A DNA stretch of 64,000 bases from CADCTP01 sp963849885 (GCA_963849885.1 CAWKIV010000006.1:186001-250000), one strand, 5' to 3'. Counted from the stretch's first letter, positions 34,367 to 42,561 are shown. Made by a program: numbers and translations. The notes: generated by a model not told the origin, from the sequence alone.

Positions 34367-35395
34367 TCAGCCGAAGGGCAGGGTGCGGCCCTCGGCGCTG
34401 CTGCGGCGGGCGCACTCCAGCACCCGCAGCACCTCCCGGGCCTCGGTCGCCGGCACCGGGACCGGCCCCTCGCCGCGGACCGCGGCGGCCATCTCCCGGT
34501 AGAAGGTCTGGTACGCCCCCGGCACCCGGTCCGCCGGCCGGGCACCGTCCACAGTGGTCACGATGCCGGCGCCGCCGGTCTCCCCCCAGCCCGGGTCGCC
34601 GGGCCGGGCCCCGGCCAGCAGCGCGGCCGCCTGGCCGTCGATGCCGTCCCAGACGAACGAGCCGGCGTCGCCGTGCACCTCCAGCCGCGGGCCGGGGGCG
34701 AGCACCAGCGAGCCGGCGTGCAGGATCGCCCGGAGCGGGCCGTACCCGAGCACCAGGTGGAAGTAGTCGTCCACGGTGCCGCCGGGCCGCTGGACGCCGA
34801 CGTCCCCGGTCACCGTCGCCGGCGGGCCGAACAGCCGCAGCGCCTGGTCCACCAGGTGCGTGCCGAGGTCGGCGAGCAGCCCGGCGCCGGGCCCGGGCCG
34901 CTCCCGCCAGCGGTCGACCACCTCCGGCCGGAACCGGTCGTACCGGGCCAGGTAGGTGCTCACCGCGCCGAGCTGTCCGGAGTGGACACACCGGGCCACG
35001 GAGAGGTGGTCGCTGTCCCAGCGCCGCTGGTGGAAGGCGGCCAGCTGCCGGCCGGCGGCCGCGGCCCGGGCGATCAGCTCGTCCGCCTCGGCCGCGGTCG
35101 CGGTCAGCGGCTTGTCCACCACCACGTGCCGGCGGGCGCGCAGCGCGGCCGCGGCCAGCTCGAAGTGCACCGCGTTGGGGGCGGCCACCACGACCAGCTC
35201 GACCCCCGCGTCGGCCAGCAGCTCGTCCACAGTGGACACGACCGGCACCGCGGGCAGGTCGCGGTGCACCTTGGGCGGGTCGCTGGACACCACCGCGCGC
35301 AGGGCCAGCCGCGGCTCGGCCCCGATCAGCGGCGCGTGCAGCGAGGCGGCGGCCATGCCGTAGCCGACCAGGCCGACCCCGACCGGGGCGGTCAT
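34367..35395 (-). CDS. Gfo/Idh/MocA family oxidoreductase
   Basis: A 342-residue NAD(P)-dependent oxidoreductase. The N-terminal Rossmann domain has VGVGLVGYGMAAASLHAPLI (residues ~5-24) and VVVAAPNAVHFELAAAALRA. The typical DKPL motif (HVVVDKPLTATAAEADELI, Lys about residue 95) leads into the C-terminal dimerisation domain with HLVDQALRLFG, where the conserved His-region acts in catalysis. The sugar or inositol-like substrate is unknown. Its ATG overlaps the stop of a 34-codon frame upstream (ATGA), suggesting translational coupling. Confidence 0.9.
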   Translation of the reverse strand: MTAPVGVGLVGYGMAAASLHAPLIGAEPRLALRAVVSSDPPKVHRDLPAVPVVSTVDELLADAGVELVVVAAPNAVHFELAAAALRARRHVVVDKPLTATAAEADELIARAAAAGRQLAAFHQRRWDSDHLSVARCVHSGQLGAVSTYLARYDRFRPEVVDRWRERPGPGAGLLADLGTHLVDQALRLFGPPATVTGDVGVQRPGGTVDDYFHLVLGYGPLRAILHAGSLVLAPGPRLEVHGDAGSFVWDGIDGQAAALLAGARPGDPGWGETGGAGIVTTVDGARPADRVPGAYQTFYREMAAAVRGEGPVPVPATEAREVLRVLECARRSSAEGRTLPFG

Positions 35396-35496
35396 CCCGC
35401 GCCGTCCCCGTACACCAGCGCGACCTTCACCGCGCGGTCGGCGAGGGCGAGGTGGTGGGGTCGGGTCAGCACGAGCGTCCGGGGCACGCGGTCCAT
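35392..35496 (-). CDS. Possible 34-aa leader peptide coupled to the Gfo/Idh/MocA gene
   Basis: A short frame starts at ATG 35496 with GGGAGA directly upstream and ends in TGA overlapping the next ATG (ATGA). The product begins MDRVPRTLVLTRPHHLALAD and ends VALVYGDGAG. No family is recognised. It could be a leader peptide, a remnant of a larger gene, or chance. Weak support. Confidence 0.3.
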   Translation of the reverse strand: MDRVPRTLVLTRPHHLALADRAVKVALVYGDGAG

Positions 35497-35519
35497 TCTC
35501 CCGCAGACCGGGGGACTTT

Positions 35520-35672
35520 CCGGCGTCGGCTGGCTGGGTGAGGCTCTCCTGCAGGAGCAGTTGCTCCGACACGCTGACCGAGAGTTCGACTTCGCGTGCG
35601 GGCCGGGTTCGACGCCCGGCTGGAGCTGCGGGCCGACCTGAGCACCGGGGACTATCGGCTGATCGAAGTGTG
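35520..35672 (+). pseudogene. Possible gene remnant (C-terminal tail of an unidentified protein)
   Basis: Codon-like sequence in two frames reads GEALLQEQLLRHADREFDF and, after a frame change, AGFDARLELRADLSTGDYRL then IEV and a stop. No start or full domain is visible. The GC content is lower than in the neighbours. This may be the end of a deleted gene. Confidence 0.25.
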
Positions 35673-35702
35673 AGCCCGCCTCCGGGCGGGAATGCGGCCG
35701 GG

Positions 35703-36137
35703 GTGGCAGTGACCCGGCGGGTGATGAGCGGGCTGGATCCGGGCGCGGTCTTCGCCGTCCTCCGGGACGGCGGGACGTACGAGCACTGGGTGGTCGGCAC
35801 CCGCAAGATCCGGGTCGTCGAGCCGGGCTGGCCGAAGCCGGGCAGCGCGCTGCACTACACGGTCGGCTGGGGTCCGCTGCGCAAGGACGACGAGACCCGG
35901 TCCTGCGCGTACGAGCCGGACCGGCGGCTGGAGCTGGAGGCGCACGCCTGGCCGGCCGGCACCGCCCGGATCGAGCTGCGGGCCGAGCCGATCGCCGCGG
36001 GCACCCTGGTCAGCATCGACGAGCACCCGCTGCGCGGGCCCGCCAAGCTGCTGCACAACCCGCTGGTCGACCTGGCGATCAAGACCCGGAACGTGGAGAC
36101 CCTGCGCCGGCTCGAACGTCTCGCCCGCCACCGGTGA
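35703..36137 (+). CDS. SRPBCC family protein (polyketide cyclase/dehydrase-like)
   Basis: A 144-residue START/SRPBCC-fold protein: VTRRVMSGLDPGAVFAVLRD at the start, YEHWVVGTRKIRVVEPGWPK, LHYTVGWGPLRKDDETRSC, then RIELRAEPIAAGTLVSIDEH and a C-terminal helix ETLRRLERLA. The ligand and function are unknown. GTG 35703 or 35709 could start translation. The 3' end overlaps the convergent FAD oxidoreductase by 59 bp, which suggests a functional association or simply compact packing. Confidence 0.75.
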   Translation: MAVTRRVMSGLDPGAVFAVLRDGGTYEHWVVGTRKIRVVEPGWPKPGSALHYTVGWGPLRKDDETRSCAYEPDRRLELEAHAWPAGTARIELRAEPIAAGTLVSIDEHPLRGPAKLLHNPLVDLAIKTRNVETLRRLERLARHR

Positions 36138-37821
36138 CCGGGCCGGGCGCGCCGGCCGGGACCGACCGCGCGTCGCCGGTGATCAGCCCGGGCCGGCGCG
36201 CCGGGCGGGTCAGCGCCCGGGTGACCGCCAGCGCCAGCCGGCCGGTGCTGCCGGCCCGCAGCGCGGCCAGCGCCGCGTTGGAGCCGGGCGCGCCGTGCAC
36301 GCCACCGCCCGGGTGGGCCGAGGCGGACGCCAGGTAGAGCCCCTCGATCGGGGTCTCCGGCCGGCCCAGCCCGGCGGTCGGCCGGAAGATCAGCTGCTGG
36401 TGCACCGCGGCGGTGCCGCCGGCGACGGCGCCGCCGGCCAGGTTGGCGTCCGCGGCCTCCAGGTCGCCCGGGAACTTGACGTGCCGGCCGATGACCAGGT
36501 CGCGGAAGCCCGGGGCGTACGCCTCCAGCTGGGCCTCCATCCGGTCCAGGAACCGGGCCCGGTTGTCCGGGTCGGACCAGTCCCCGCGGATCTCGCCCCC
36601 GGCGTCCTCGGCCGGGTGCAGCGGCACGTGGGTGTACGCCCAGGCCGACTCGGTGCCGGCCGGCGAGCGGGTCGGGTCCGCGGTGGTGGTCTGGCCGACG
36701 AGCATGAACGGCCGCGCCGGCACCCGCCGCAGCGCCAGCTGGTGGGCGAAGTCGGACAGGTCGTCCAGCCCGCCACCGACGTGCACGGTGCCGGCGCCGG
36801 CGGCGTCCGGCTGCTGCCACGGGATCGTCCCGGACAGCGCCCAGTCGACCTTGACCGTGGCGCCGTCCCACTCGAAGCGGCGCAGGTCGTCCAGCAGCCG
36901 GGCCGGCAGGTGCTCGGTCCCGACCAGGTCGAGGTAGAGCTGCGGCGCGGTCACGTCGGCCAGCACGGCCCGGCGCACGCCGACGGTCTCGCCGCCGCCG
37001 TCGCCGCCGACCCGGACCCCGACCGCGCGGCCGTCCCGGACCTCGACCCGGGTGGCCGGGGCGTTGCACTCCAGCCGGCCGCCCTTGGCCCGCAGCCGGG
37101 ACACCAGCGCGTCGGTGAGCCGCCCGGCGCCGCCCTCCGGCGTGGGGAAGCCGACGTCCTGGCCGAGCATCGCCAGCAGCCAGCCGTACAGCGCGCTGCC
37201 GGCCGACTCCGGCGACAGGTCGGTGTGCATCGCGTTGCCGGCCATCAGCAGCGTGGCCGCGTCCGCGGTGAACTCCTCGGCGCCGAAGCGGCGCACCGGC
37301 AGCACGGCGAACCGGGCGAACCGCAGCGCGCCGGCCGGCCCGAGCCGGCGCAGCAGGCTCGCCGCCGGCCGCAGCGGCGGCAGCGGCCGGAACAGCGCCG
37401 GCACCAGCGCCGGGGACAGCCGCTGCCACTCGGCGAACATCCGCTCCCACGCCTCGCCGTCGCCGGCCCCGGCCGCCTCGACGCTGGCCATGGTGGTGGG
37501 CAGGTCGCGGCTGAGCACCGCGGTCCGGCCGTCCGGCATCGGGTGCGCCAGCGCGGCCGGGGCGTGCCGCCAGCGCAGCCCGTGCTCGTCCAGCCGCAGC
37601 CCGGCGATGATCGGCGAGGCCACGGTCAGCGGGTAGAACGAGCTGTAGAGGTCGCTGACGAAGCCGGGCGCGGTCACCTCCCCGCTGCGCACCGCGCCCC
37701 CCGGCTCCGGCTGCGCCTCCAGCACCAGCACGCTCCAGCCGGCGTCGACGAGCAGGTTGGCCGCGACCAGCCCGTTCGGCCCGGCGCCGATGACCACCGC
37801 GTCCACGAGTTCCCGCGCCAC
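36079..37821 (-). CDS. Phytoene desaturase-like NAD(P)/FAD-dependent oxidoreductase
   Basis: A 580-residue flavoprotein of the amine oxidase/carotenoid desaturase superfamily. The N-terminal FAD motif is DAVVIGAGPNGLVAANLLVD (residues ~6-25) followed by EAQPEPGGAVRSGEVTAPGF. The C-terminal FAD-contacting motif is EGLYLASASAHPGGGVHGAP. The order and length fit the phytoene dehydrogenase-related proteins common in Actinobacteria; no carotenoid genes are nearby, so the substrate is unknown. GTG 37821 has an AGGGGGA ribosome binding site. It converges on the SRPBCC gene. Confidence 0.87.
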   Translation of the reverse strand: MARELVDAVVIGAGPNGLVAANLLVDAGWSVLVLEAQPEPGGAVRSGEVTAPGFVSDLYSSFYPLTVASPIIAGLRLDEHGLRWRHAPAALAHPMPDGRTAVLSRDLPTTMASVEAAGAGDGEAWERMFAEWQRLSPALVPALFRPLPPLRPAASLLRRLGPAGALRFARFAVLPVRRFGAEEFTADAATLLMAGNAMHTDLSPESAGSALYGWLLAMLGQDVGFPTPEGGAGRLTDALVSRLRAKGGRLECNAPATRVEVRDGRAVGVRVGGDGGGETVGVRRAVLADVTAPQLYLDLVGTEHLPARLLDDLRRFEWDGATVKVDWALSGTIPWQQPDAAGAGTVHVGGGLDDLSDFAHQLALRRVPARPFMLVGQTTTADPTRSPAGTESAWAYTHVPLHPAEDAGGEIRGDWSDPDNRARFLDRMEAQLEAYAPGFRDLVIGRHVKFPGDLEAADANLAGGAVAGGTAAVHQQLIFRPTAGLGRPETPIEGLYLASASAHPGGGVHGAPGSNAALAALRAGSTGRLALAVTRALTRPARRPGLITGDARSVPAGAPGPVTGGGRDVRAGAGSPRSGS

Positions 37822-37921
37822 GCTTCCCCCTGCCCGCGGATCCCCCGGCTCATGCCCGGCGCGAAACTCCGGTGCCCTCACCTGTCGCGCGTGCTGGGAT
37901 GGGCGGCGAGGAGGTCCAGGG

Positions 37922-38447
37922 ATGGACGGTACGGCACCCGGGGTGCGCGACCGGTTGCGGCGCGCGCTCGGCACGGCCATGCGGGAGCGGGACACCGTGG
38001 CGGTGGCGGCGTTGCGGTCCGCGCTCGGCGCGATCGACAACGCCGAAGCCGTCGACCCGCCGGCGCCCGCGGCGCCTGCGACGCCCCGGCGCCGGAGGCG
38101 CCCGAGGCGGCGGGCCGCCGGGGATGTCGGCAGCGGCCGGGACGCCGGACGCGGCCGGGACGCCGGACGCGGCGGGAGCGGCGGGAGCGGCGGAGGCGGC
38201 GCGAGCGGCGGCCTGGGGGGCGGGGGTGCCGGCGGCGAGCCACGCGCGGGTGGCCGGCACGGTGGCCGGTGTCGGCGCCGCCGAGGTGCCGCGCCGCGAG
38301 CTGACCGAGGCCGAGCAGAAGGCCATCATCCGCACCGAGGTGGCGGAGCGGGAGGCGGCCGCGGCCGCCTGCGAGCGAGCCGGGCGGCCGGACCGGGCGG
38401 ACCGCCTCCGCGAGGAGGCGGCCGCCCTCGCCGCCCACCTCCCCTGA
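37922..38447 (+). pseudogene. GatB/YqeY-domain protein interrupted by a frame change
   Basis: The N-terminal part (VRDRLRRALGTAMRERDTVA, AALRSALGAIDNAEAV) and the C-terminal part (RRELTEAEQKAIIRTEVAER, ERAGRPDRADRLREEAAAL) are clearly the two ends of one YqeY-like protein, but they lie in different frames. The total length is 526 nt (one over a multiple of 3). The break lies in an Ala/Pro/Arg-rich linker at about 38060-38150, where all three frames give Ala-rich sequence. ATG 37922 has a GAGGAGG ribosome binding site. It may be a working gene with sequencing indels or a true frameshift. YqeY-like proteins are suspected tRNA amidotransferase-related factors. Confidence 0.65.
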
Positions 38448-38505
38448 CGCCCCCCGTCGCCTCCCCGTCGCCGCGCGCCGCCGGCCCGGTCACCCATCCC
38501 CGGCG

Positions 38506-38540
38506 GCTAGTGCTCTGCCTCACGGGACGGGGCGGAGCAC
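38506..38540. repeat. Hairpin repeat, copy 1
   Basis: Left arm GGCTAGTGCTCTGCCTC (38505-38521), 7-nt loop ACGGGAC, right arm GGGGCGGAGCAC (38529-38540). Two positions would be G-U pairs. The 30 bp after it (AGCCGGTCGAAGTGCAGGCC) resemble those after copy 2, so the repeat unit is about 75 bp. Confidence 0.8.
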
Positions 38541-38643
38541 CAGCCGGTCGAAGTGCAGGCCTCCGCCTCCCGCGGCCGTGGGGTCGGGCGGCCGGAGCAG
38601 CCGGAGGCCCCGGCTCACCCGCCGTGGGGCGACCGTCCCCGGT

Positions 38644-38684
38644 GGCTAGTGCTCTGCCCCACGGGCCGGGGCAGAGCACTAGCC
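38644..38684. repeat. Hairpin repeat, copy 2 (perfect 17-bp inverted repeat)
   Basis: GGCTAGTGCTCTGCCCC (38644-38660) and GGGGCAGAGCACTAGCC (38668-38684) are exact reverse complements around the 7-nt loop ACGGGCC. Confidence 0.9.
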
Positions 38685-39071
38685 AGTAGAGGTGCGGGCC
38701 TCCGACCCCCGAGCCACCCGATCCCCCGGTCACCGACGCGGGCCGTCCGGTCCACGCCACCGACCCCGAGCGGCCCGACCCCCGATCCCCGCGCGGTCAT
38801 CCGACTCGGCCCGCCCGGCCTTCGCGACTCGACCCTCCCGGTCCCCGCCACCCCGACCCCGGCAGCCGGCCCCGACCCCGGGCAGCCGGCCCCGGTCCCG
38901 ACCAGCCGACCCCTTCACCGGACGCCGACCCCGCGGACAGCCGACCCCCCCGGTTCCCGCCACCGAACCTCCGGGCGCCGATCTGCCGTTGCGCTGGTCA
39001 GCTGAGCCGGCGGCCGGGCGGCGAGAGCCGGCCCGGACGGCCCGACCCGCCGGTCTGTGACCGTCCCGGGC

Positions 39072-39240
39072 GGCTAGTGCTCTGCCTCGCCGAGCGGGGC
39101 GGGGCCGGGCGGGGGCCGGGCGGGGGCCAGGCGCGGGCCAGGCGGGCGCCGAGGCGGGGGCCGGGCGGGGCCAGGCGGGGCCAGGCGGGGGCCAGGCGGG
39201 GCCAGGCGGGGGCGGGCGGGGGCCGGGCGGGGCGGAGCAC
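39072..39240. repeat. Hairpin repeat, copy 3, loop expanded by G-rich tandem repeats
   Basis: Left arm GGCTAGTGCTCTGCCTC (39072-39088) and right arm GGGGCGGAGCAC (39229-39240) are separated by 140 nt made of repeated GGGGCCGGGC / GGGGCCAGGC units instead of the 7-nt loop of copies 1 and 2. The right arm ends 8 bp before the methyltransferase stop. Confidence 0.75.
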
Positions 39241-39248
39241 GAACCGGA

Positions 39249-40073
39249 TCAGCGGCGGGTGGCGATGACCTCGAGGTACTGGGAGGGGATGGCGACCGAC
39301 GGGCCCGGCCCGCGGTCGTGCTCGGTCGCCAGCGCGGTCAGGTCGGCGTGCAGCTGCGCCTGGCCGGCCTCGTCCAACGTCTCGAACGCCTTGCGCACCG
39401 GCCCGTAGTTGACCCGGAAGAAGTCGGTGAACTCGGCCGCGGACCGGTAGCGGAAGACGTACTCCCGCTCGGTGATCCGCAGGTCGGTGACCGCCCCGCC
39501 GATCAGCTCGGCCAGCCGCTCCCGGGTGCCCCACTGGCCCGGCGGCCGCAGCCCGGCCGGCGGCGGCACGTGCTTGCCGACGGTCCGGAAGATGCCGCCG
39601 ACGAAGCTGGCCGGGGTCCAGTTGGCCAGCGCGATGGTGCCGCCGGGCCGGCAGACCCGGACCAGCTCGGCCGCCGCCCGCTCCTGGTCCGGGGCGAACA
39701 TCACCCCGACCACGGAGAGCACCGCGTCGAAGGAGGCGTCCGCGTACGGCAGCGCCTCGGCGTCGCCCTCCACGAAGGTGACCGGAAGGCCCTCCGCCGC
39801 GGCCCGGAGCCGGCCCCGCTCGAGCAGCTCGGGCACGTAGTCCAGGCCGGTGACCTCGCACCCGCAGCGGGCCGCGGCCAGGCTGGCGTTGCCGCTGCCG
39901 GCGGCCACGTCGAGCACCCGGGCGCCGGCCGGCAGGTCGGCCGCCTGCACCAGCCGCTCGGCGATCGGCACGATCTGCGCCGCGACCGCGTGGTAGTCGC
40001 CGCTGGTCCAGGCCACCTGTTGGCGGGCCTTGACCGCGGCCAGGTCAGGGGCCGGCGTCTGTGTCGTCGTCAT
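39249..40073 (-). CDS. Class I SAM-dependent methyltransferase (UbiE/Methyltransf_11-like)
   Basis: A 274-residue cytosolic methyltransferase. Motif I is ARVLDVAAGSGNASLAAARC (residues ~49-68), then GLDYVPELLERG, motif II VEGDAEALPYADASFDAVLS, and motif III VCRPGGTIALANWTP. The Methyltransf_11-type order is complete; the substrate is unknown. ATG 40073 has GGGGAGAG upstream. It is divergent from an HxlR regulator, with a palindromic operator between them, so repression by that regulator is likely. A G-rich repeat-filled hairpin follows the stop. Confidence 0.85.
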   Translation of the reverse strand: MTTTQTPAPDLAAVKARQQVAWTSGDYHAVAAQIVPIAERLVQAADLPAGARVLDVAAGSGNASLAAARCGCEVTGLDYVPELLERGRLRAAAEGLPVTFVEGDAEALPYADASFDAVLSVVGVMFAPDQERAAAELVRVCRPGGTIALANWTPASFVGGIFRTVGKHVPPPAGLRPPGQWGTRERLAELIGGAVTDLRITEREYVFRYRSAAEFTDFFRVNYGPVRKAFETLDEAGQAQLHADLTALATEHDRGPGPSVAIPSQYLEVIATRR

Positions 40074-40168
40074 TGCTGCGTCTCTCCCCATGCTCGGATG
40101 TCGGTCGGCTTCGACCGAGGAACCTGAGACGCAGCGTCGGGCCGGACGGACGGCAGCCGGCCAGTTCT

Positions 40169-40200
40169 GGATCTGTAGCGGCCCGGTACAGGATCTGTAC
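40169..40200. promoter_or_regulatory. Likely HxlR operator between divergent genes
   Basis: GTACAGGATCTGTAC (40186-40200) is a 6-bp perfect inverted repeat (GTACAG/CTGTAC) with a 3-nt centre. GGATCTGTA occurs again at 40169-40177, 22 bp away, giving two direct half-sites two helical turns apart. It lies 69 bp before the HxlR start and 96 bp before the divergent methyltransferase start. Confidence 0.55.
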
Positions 40201-40268
40201 TGCGCCGGGACCGGCGGCGGCCTAGCCTCGAGCTGCAGGCGCCCGGTCTCGGCGAGGGGGAGGGCCCG

Positions 40269-40964
40269 ATGGCGGTCTACGGCCAGTTCTGCCCGGTGTC
40301 CAAGGCGATGGAGCTGCTCGACGAGCGGTGGACCATGCTGGTGATCCGGGAGCTGCTGCTCGGCAGCCGGCACTTCAACGAGCTGCGCCGCGGCGTGCCG
40401 CGGATGTCGCCGGCGCTGCTGTCCACCCGGCTGCGGACGCTGGCGCGCGCCGGGATCGTGGAGCGGCAGGAGGCCGGCGGCCGGATCAGCTACTCGCTGA
40501 CCCAGGCCGGCGAGGAGCTGCGCCCGATCGTGATGGCGCTCGGCGAGTGGGGCGCCCGCTGGGTGCCCAGCCTCGGCGACGCCGACCTCGACCCGCACCT
40601 GCTGATGTGGGACGTGCACCGCAACGTCGACCTCGGCGCGGTGCCGGCCGGGCGGACGGTGCTCGGCTTCACCTTCACCGACGTGGCCGGCAAGGCCCGG
40701 AACTGGTGGCTGCTGATCGACCCGGACGGGGTCGACGTCTGCGACTTCGACCCCGGCCACCCGGTCACCGCGAGCCTCCGGACCGACCTGCGCACGCTGA
40801 CCGAGGTGTGGCGCGGCGACGTCGAGTGGAACGCCGCGGTGCGGTCCGGGCGACTGACGCTGGACGGGCCGGCCCCGGTCCAGCGGGCCCTCTCCAGCTG
40901 GCTCAAGCTCTCCGGCTTCGCCGGCGTCACCCGCCCGACCCCGGTCGGGGCTCAGCGCGAGTAG
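40269..40964 (+). CDS. HxlR family transcriptional regulator
   Basis: A 231-residue protein with an N-terminal HxlR winged helix (residues ~5-95): CPVSKAMELLDERWTMLVIR with the conserved N-terminal Cys, ELLLGSRHFNELRRGVPRMS, LLSTRLRTLARAGIVERQ. An additional C-terminal ~130-residue SCP2/SRPBCC-like domain (LGFTFTDVAGKARNWWLLID, SWLKLSGFAG) may bind a ligand. ATG 40269 has a GAGGGGGAGGG ribosome binding site. It is divergent from the methyltransferase with a shared operator. Its 3' end overlaps the GH16-like gene by 13 bp. Confidence 0.88.
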   Translation: MAVYGQFCPVSKAMELLDERWTMLVIRELLLGSRHFNELRRGVPRMSPALLSTRLRTLARAGIVERQEAGGRISYSLTQAGEELRPIVMALGEWGARWVPSLGDADLDPHLLMWDVHRNVDLGAVPAGRTVLGFTFTDVAGKARNWWLLIDPDGVDVCDFDPGHPVTASLRTDLRTLTEVWRGDVEWNAAVRSGRLTLDGPAPVQRALSSWLKLSGFAGVTRPTPVGAQRE

Positions 40965-41719
40965 CCGCGGAAGTAGTCGACCACCAGCTCGGGGACCGCG
41001 TCCGCGTCGTCGCCGAGCGACCGGTCCGGGAAGTCGAAGACCGCGACCATCATCTGCACCGGGTACGCCGGCGGGCCGGCGCAGCCGCGGACCGGCTCGC
41101 CGTCCACCAGGAACTCGACCCGGTCCGCGGTCCAGTCGACCGCGTAGGTGTGCCAGTCGGCGACGTCGATCGGCAGCCGGGGCGCGGCGAAGTCCTCGGT
41201 CACCGCGGGATCGCGGAAGGCGTGCAGGCCCATCCCGACGGCGGCCGACCGGCCCGGCTCGACCGCGTCGCCGAACACCTCCATCACGCAGATCTCGGCG
41301 CACCGGTCCGGCCGGTCCTCCAGCCCGACCATCCACCAGGCCACCATCGACCGCGGGGTGACCACGCCGCGCGCCCGCATCTCCAGGTGGCCGCCCTGCG
41401 GGGTCCAGCCCTCGAACCGCTCCTGCGCCTCCCGGACGGTCGCGCCCGCCCGCCACGGCTGCTGGCCGACCGTGCTGCCGACCGGCCCGGAGAAGTTGCC
41501 GGACTGGATCCCGGACACCCGCAGCGGCGGGGAGTGCTCCCCCGGCAGCCACCGCCCCTGGTCCGGCGGGATGGACAGCCGCAGGCAGGAGTCGGCCACC
41601 TCGTACGTCGCCGCGGTGGCCGCGCGGGAGCTCCAGGCCGGCAGGTAGTGCGGGAGCCAGACCGCCGGATCGAGCCCCGGGCCGGCGAAGTCGTCCTCGA
41701 AGTCGAGCCGCCGGCTCAC
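40952..41719 (-). CDS. Glycoside hydrolase family 16-like protein, atypical active site
   Basis: A 255-residue protein with the concanavalin-like GH16 layout: FEDDFAGPGLDPAVWLPHYLP at the start, GGHLEMRARGVVTP, the active-site strand AEICVMEVFGD, and DWHTYAVDWTADRVEFLVDG. The usual catalytic pattern ExDxxE reads E-I-C-V-M-E, so the central Asp is Cys. It has no signal peptide, unlike most bacterial GH16 enzymes. Activity is therefore uncertain. GTG 41719 overlaps the stop of the upstream VOC gene (GTGA), so the two genes are one operon. Confidence 0.8.
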   Translation of the reverse strand: MSRRLDFEDDFAGPGLDPAVWLPHYLPAWSSRAATAATYEVADSCLRLSIPPDQGRWLPGEHSPPLRVSGIQSGNFSGPVGSTVGQQPWRAGATVREAQERFEGWTPQGGHLEMRARGVVTPRSMVAWWMVGLEDRPDRCAEICVMEVFGDAVEPGRSAAVGMGLHAFRDPAVTEDFAAPRLPIDVADWHTYAVDWTADRVEFLVDGEPVRGCAGPPAYPVQMMVAVFDFPDRSLGDDADAVPELVVDYFRGYSR

Positions 41720-42492
41720 CCCTGCTGGCCCGGCGGCCGGGAGCCGATGTCGAACGTCGTCCCGAACGGGTCGGTGACCGAGGCGATCCGCCCGTACACG
41801 AAGTCCTTCGGGTCGGTCGCGCTGCCCCCGGACGCCCGCGCGGCGGCCACCGTGGCGTCGGTGTCCGCGACCTCGAAGAGCGTGCCCCACCGGGACGAGC
41901 CGGCGGACGGGTCGCCGGCGATGCCGCCGACCTCGTGCCCGTCCGGCCGGCGCAGGAAGGTGAAGTCGAGCCCGGGCAGGTCGGGGTTGCCGTCCAGGGT
42001 GAAGTCGAAGACGGCCGCGTAGAACTCGCGGGCCGGCCCCGGCGTCGGGGTGGTCAGGTCGTTGCGCAGCAGCGTGCCGGGCTGGTTGACCAGCTCGGCG
42101 CCGACGAAGGAGCGCGCCTCCCACAGCCCGAACTGGGCCCCCACCGGGTCGACGGCGACCGCCATCCGGCCCTGGCCCGGCACGTCGTCGGGCGGCTGGA
42201 CCAGCCGGCCGCCGGCGTCGAGGACCCGCTTGGCGGTCGCGTCGCAGTCGTCGGTGGCCAGGTAGACCTGCCACCAGAAGTCGGTGGGGTCGGGGTCGAC
42301 GTTGGGCATGATCGCGGCGACGGCGCGGCCGTCCAGCCGGCACATCGTGTAGCGCCCCATCTCCTCCGAGCCCACCTGGAAGTCCCAGCCGAAGACCGCG
42401 CCGTAGAACTCCATCGCCCGGTCCAGGTCCGGGATGCCGAGGTCGATCCAGGTCGGCGTGCCGAGCGGCTGGGGTGTGTCTATCCGGCTCAT
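41716..42492 (-). CDS. VOC family protein, two glyoxalase domains
   Basis: A 258-residue protein with two vicinal-oxygen-chelate folds: residues ~10-125 (TPTWIDLGIPDLDRAMEFYG, AVAVDPVGAQFGLWE) and ~135-250 (REFYAAVFDFTLDGNPDLPG, ASVTDPFGTTFDIGSR). Substrate or metal ligands cannot be assigned with confidence; many such proteins act in antibiotic resistance or aromatic degradation. ATG 42492 starts the conserved region. It is followed by the GH16-like gene with a 4-bp overlap. Confidence 0.85.
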   Translation of the reverse strand: MSRIDTPQPLGTPTWIDLGIPDLDRAMEFYGAVFGWDFQVGSEEMGRYTMCRLDGRAVAAIMPNVDPDPTDFWWQVYLATDDCDATAKRVLDAGGRLVQPPDDVPGQGRMAVAVDPVGAQFGLWEARSFVGAELVNQPGTLLRNDLTTPTPGPAREFYAAVFDFTLDGNPDLPGLDFTFLRRPDGHEVGGIAGDPSAGSSRWGTLFEVADTDATVAAARASGGSATDPKDFVYGRIASVTDPFGTTFDIGSRPPGQQG

Positions 42493-42561
42493 CGTCGGTC
42501 CTCCCGTGTCGTCGGTGGGTCGGCCCGGACGCTAGTCCCGGGCACCGACAATTTCCGCCGC

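Larger units (their letters stand above)
38448..39248. other. Gene-free 800-bp region with hairpin repeats
   Basis: No frame here has domain-like or codon-typical protein sequence. It holds three copies of a hairpin repeat (38506-38540, 38644-38684, 39072-39240), a C-rich low-complexity stretch (about 38700-38990, many CCCCGACCCC-type runs on the plus strand), and G-rich tandem repeats (39089-39228). It separates the convergent YqeY-like and methyltransferase genes. Confidence 0.7.

Noticed and set aside
35391..35400. GTCATCCCGC resembling half of the island palindrome
   Set aside because: It is the start codon context (ATGACC) of the Gfo/Idh/MocA gene; no second arm at the right distance.
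38460..39060. Several 100-300-codon frames in the hairpin-repeat region
   Set aside because: They consist of Pro/Arg/Asp/Ser low complexity caused by C-rich runs, without ribosome binding sites or domains.
38505..39240. CRISPR array
   Set aside because: The repeats are inverted, not evenly spaced direct repeats, there are no spacers of constant length and no cas genes.
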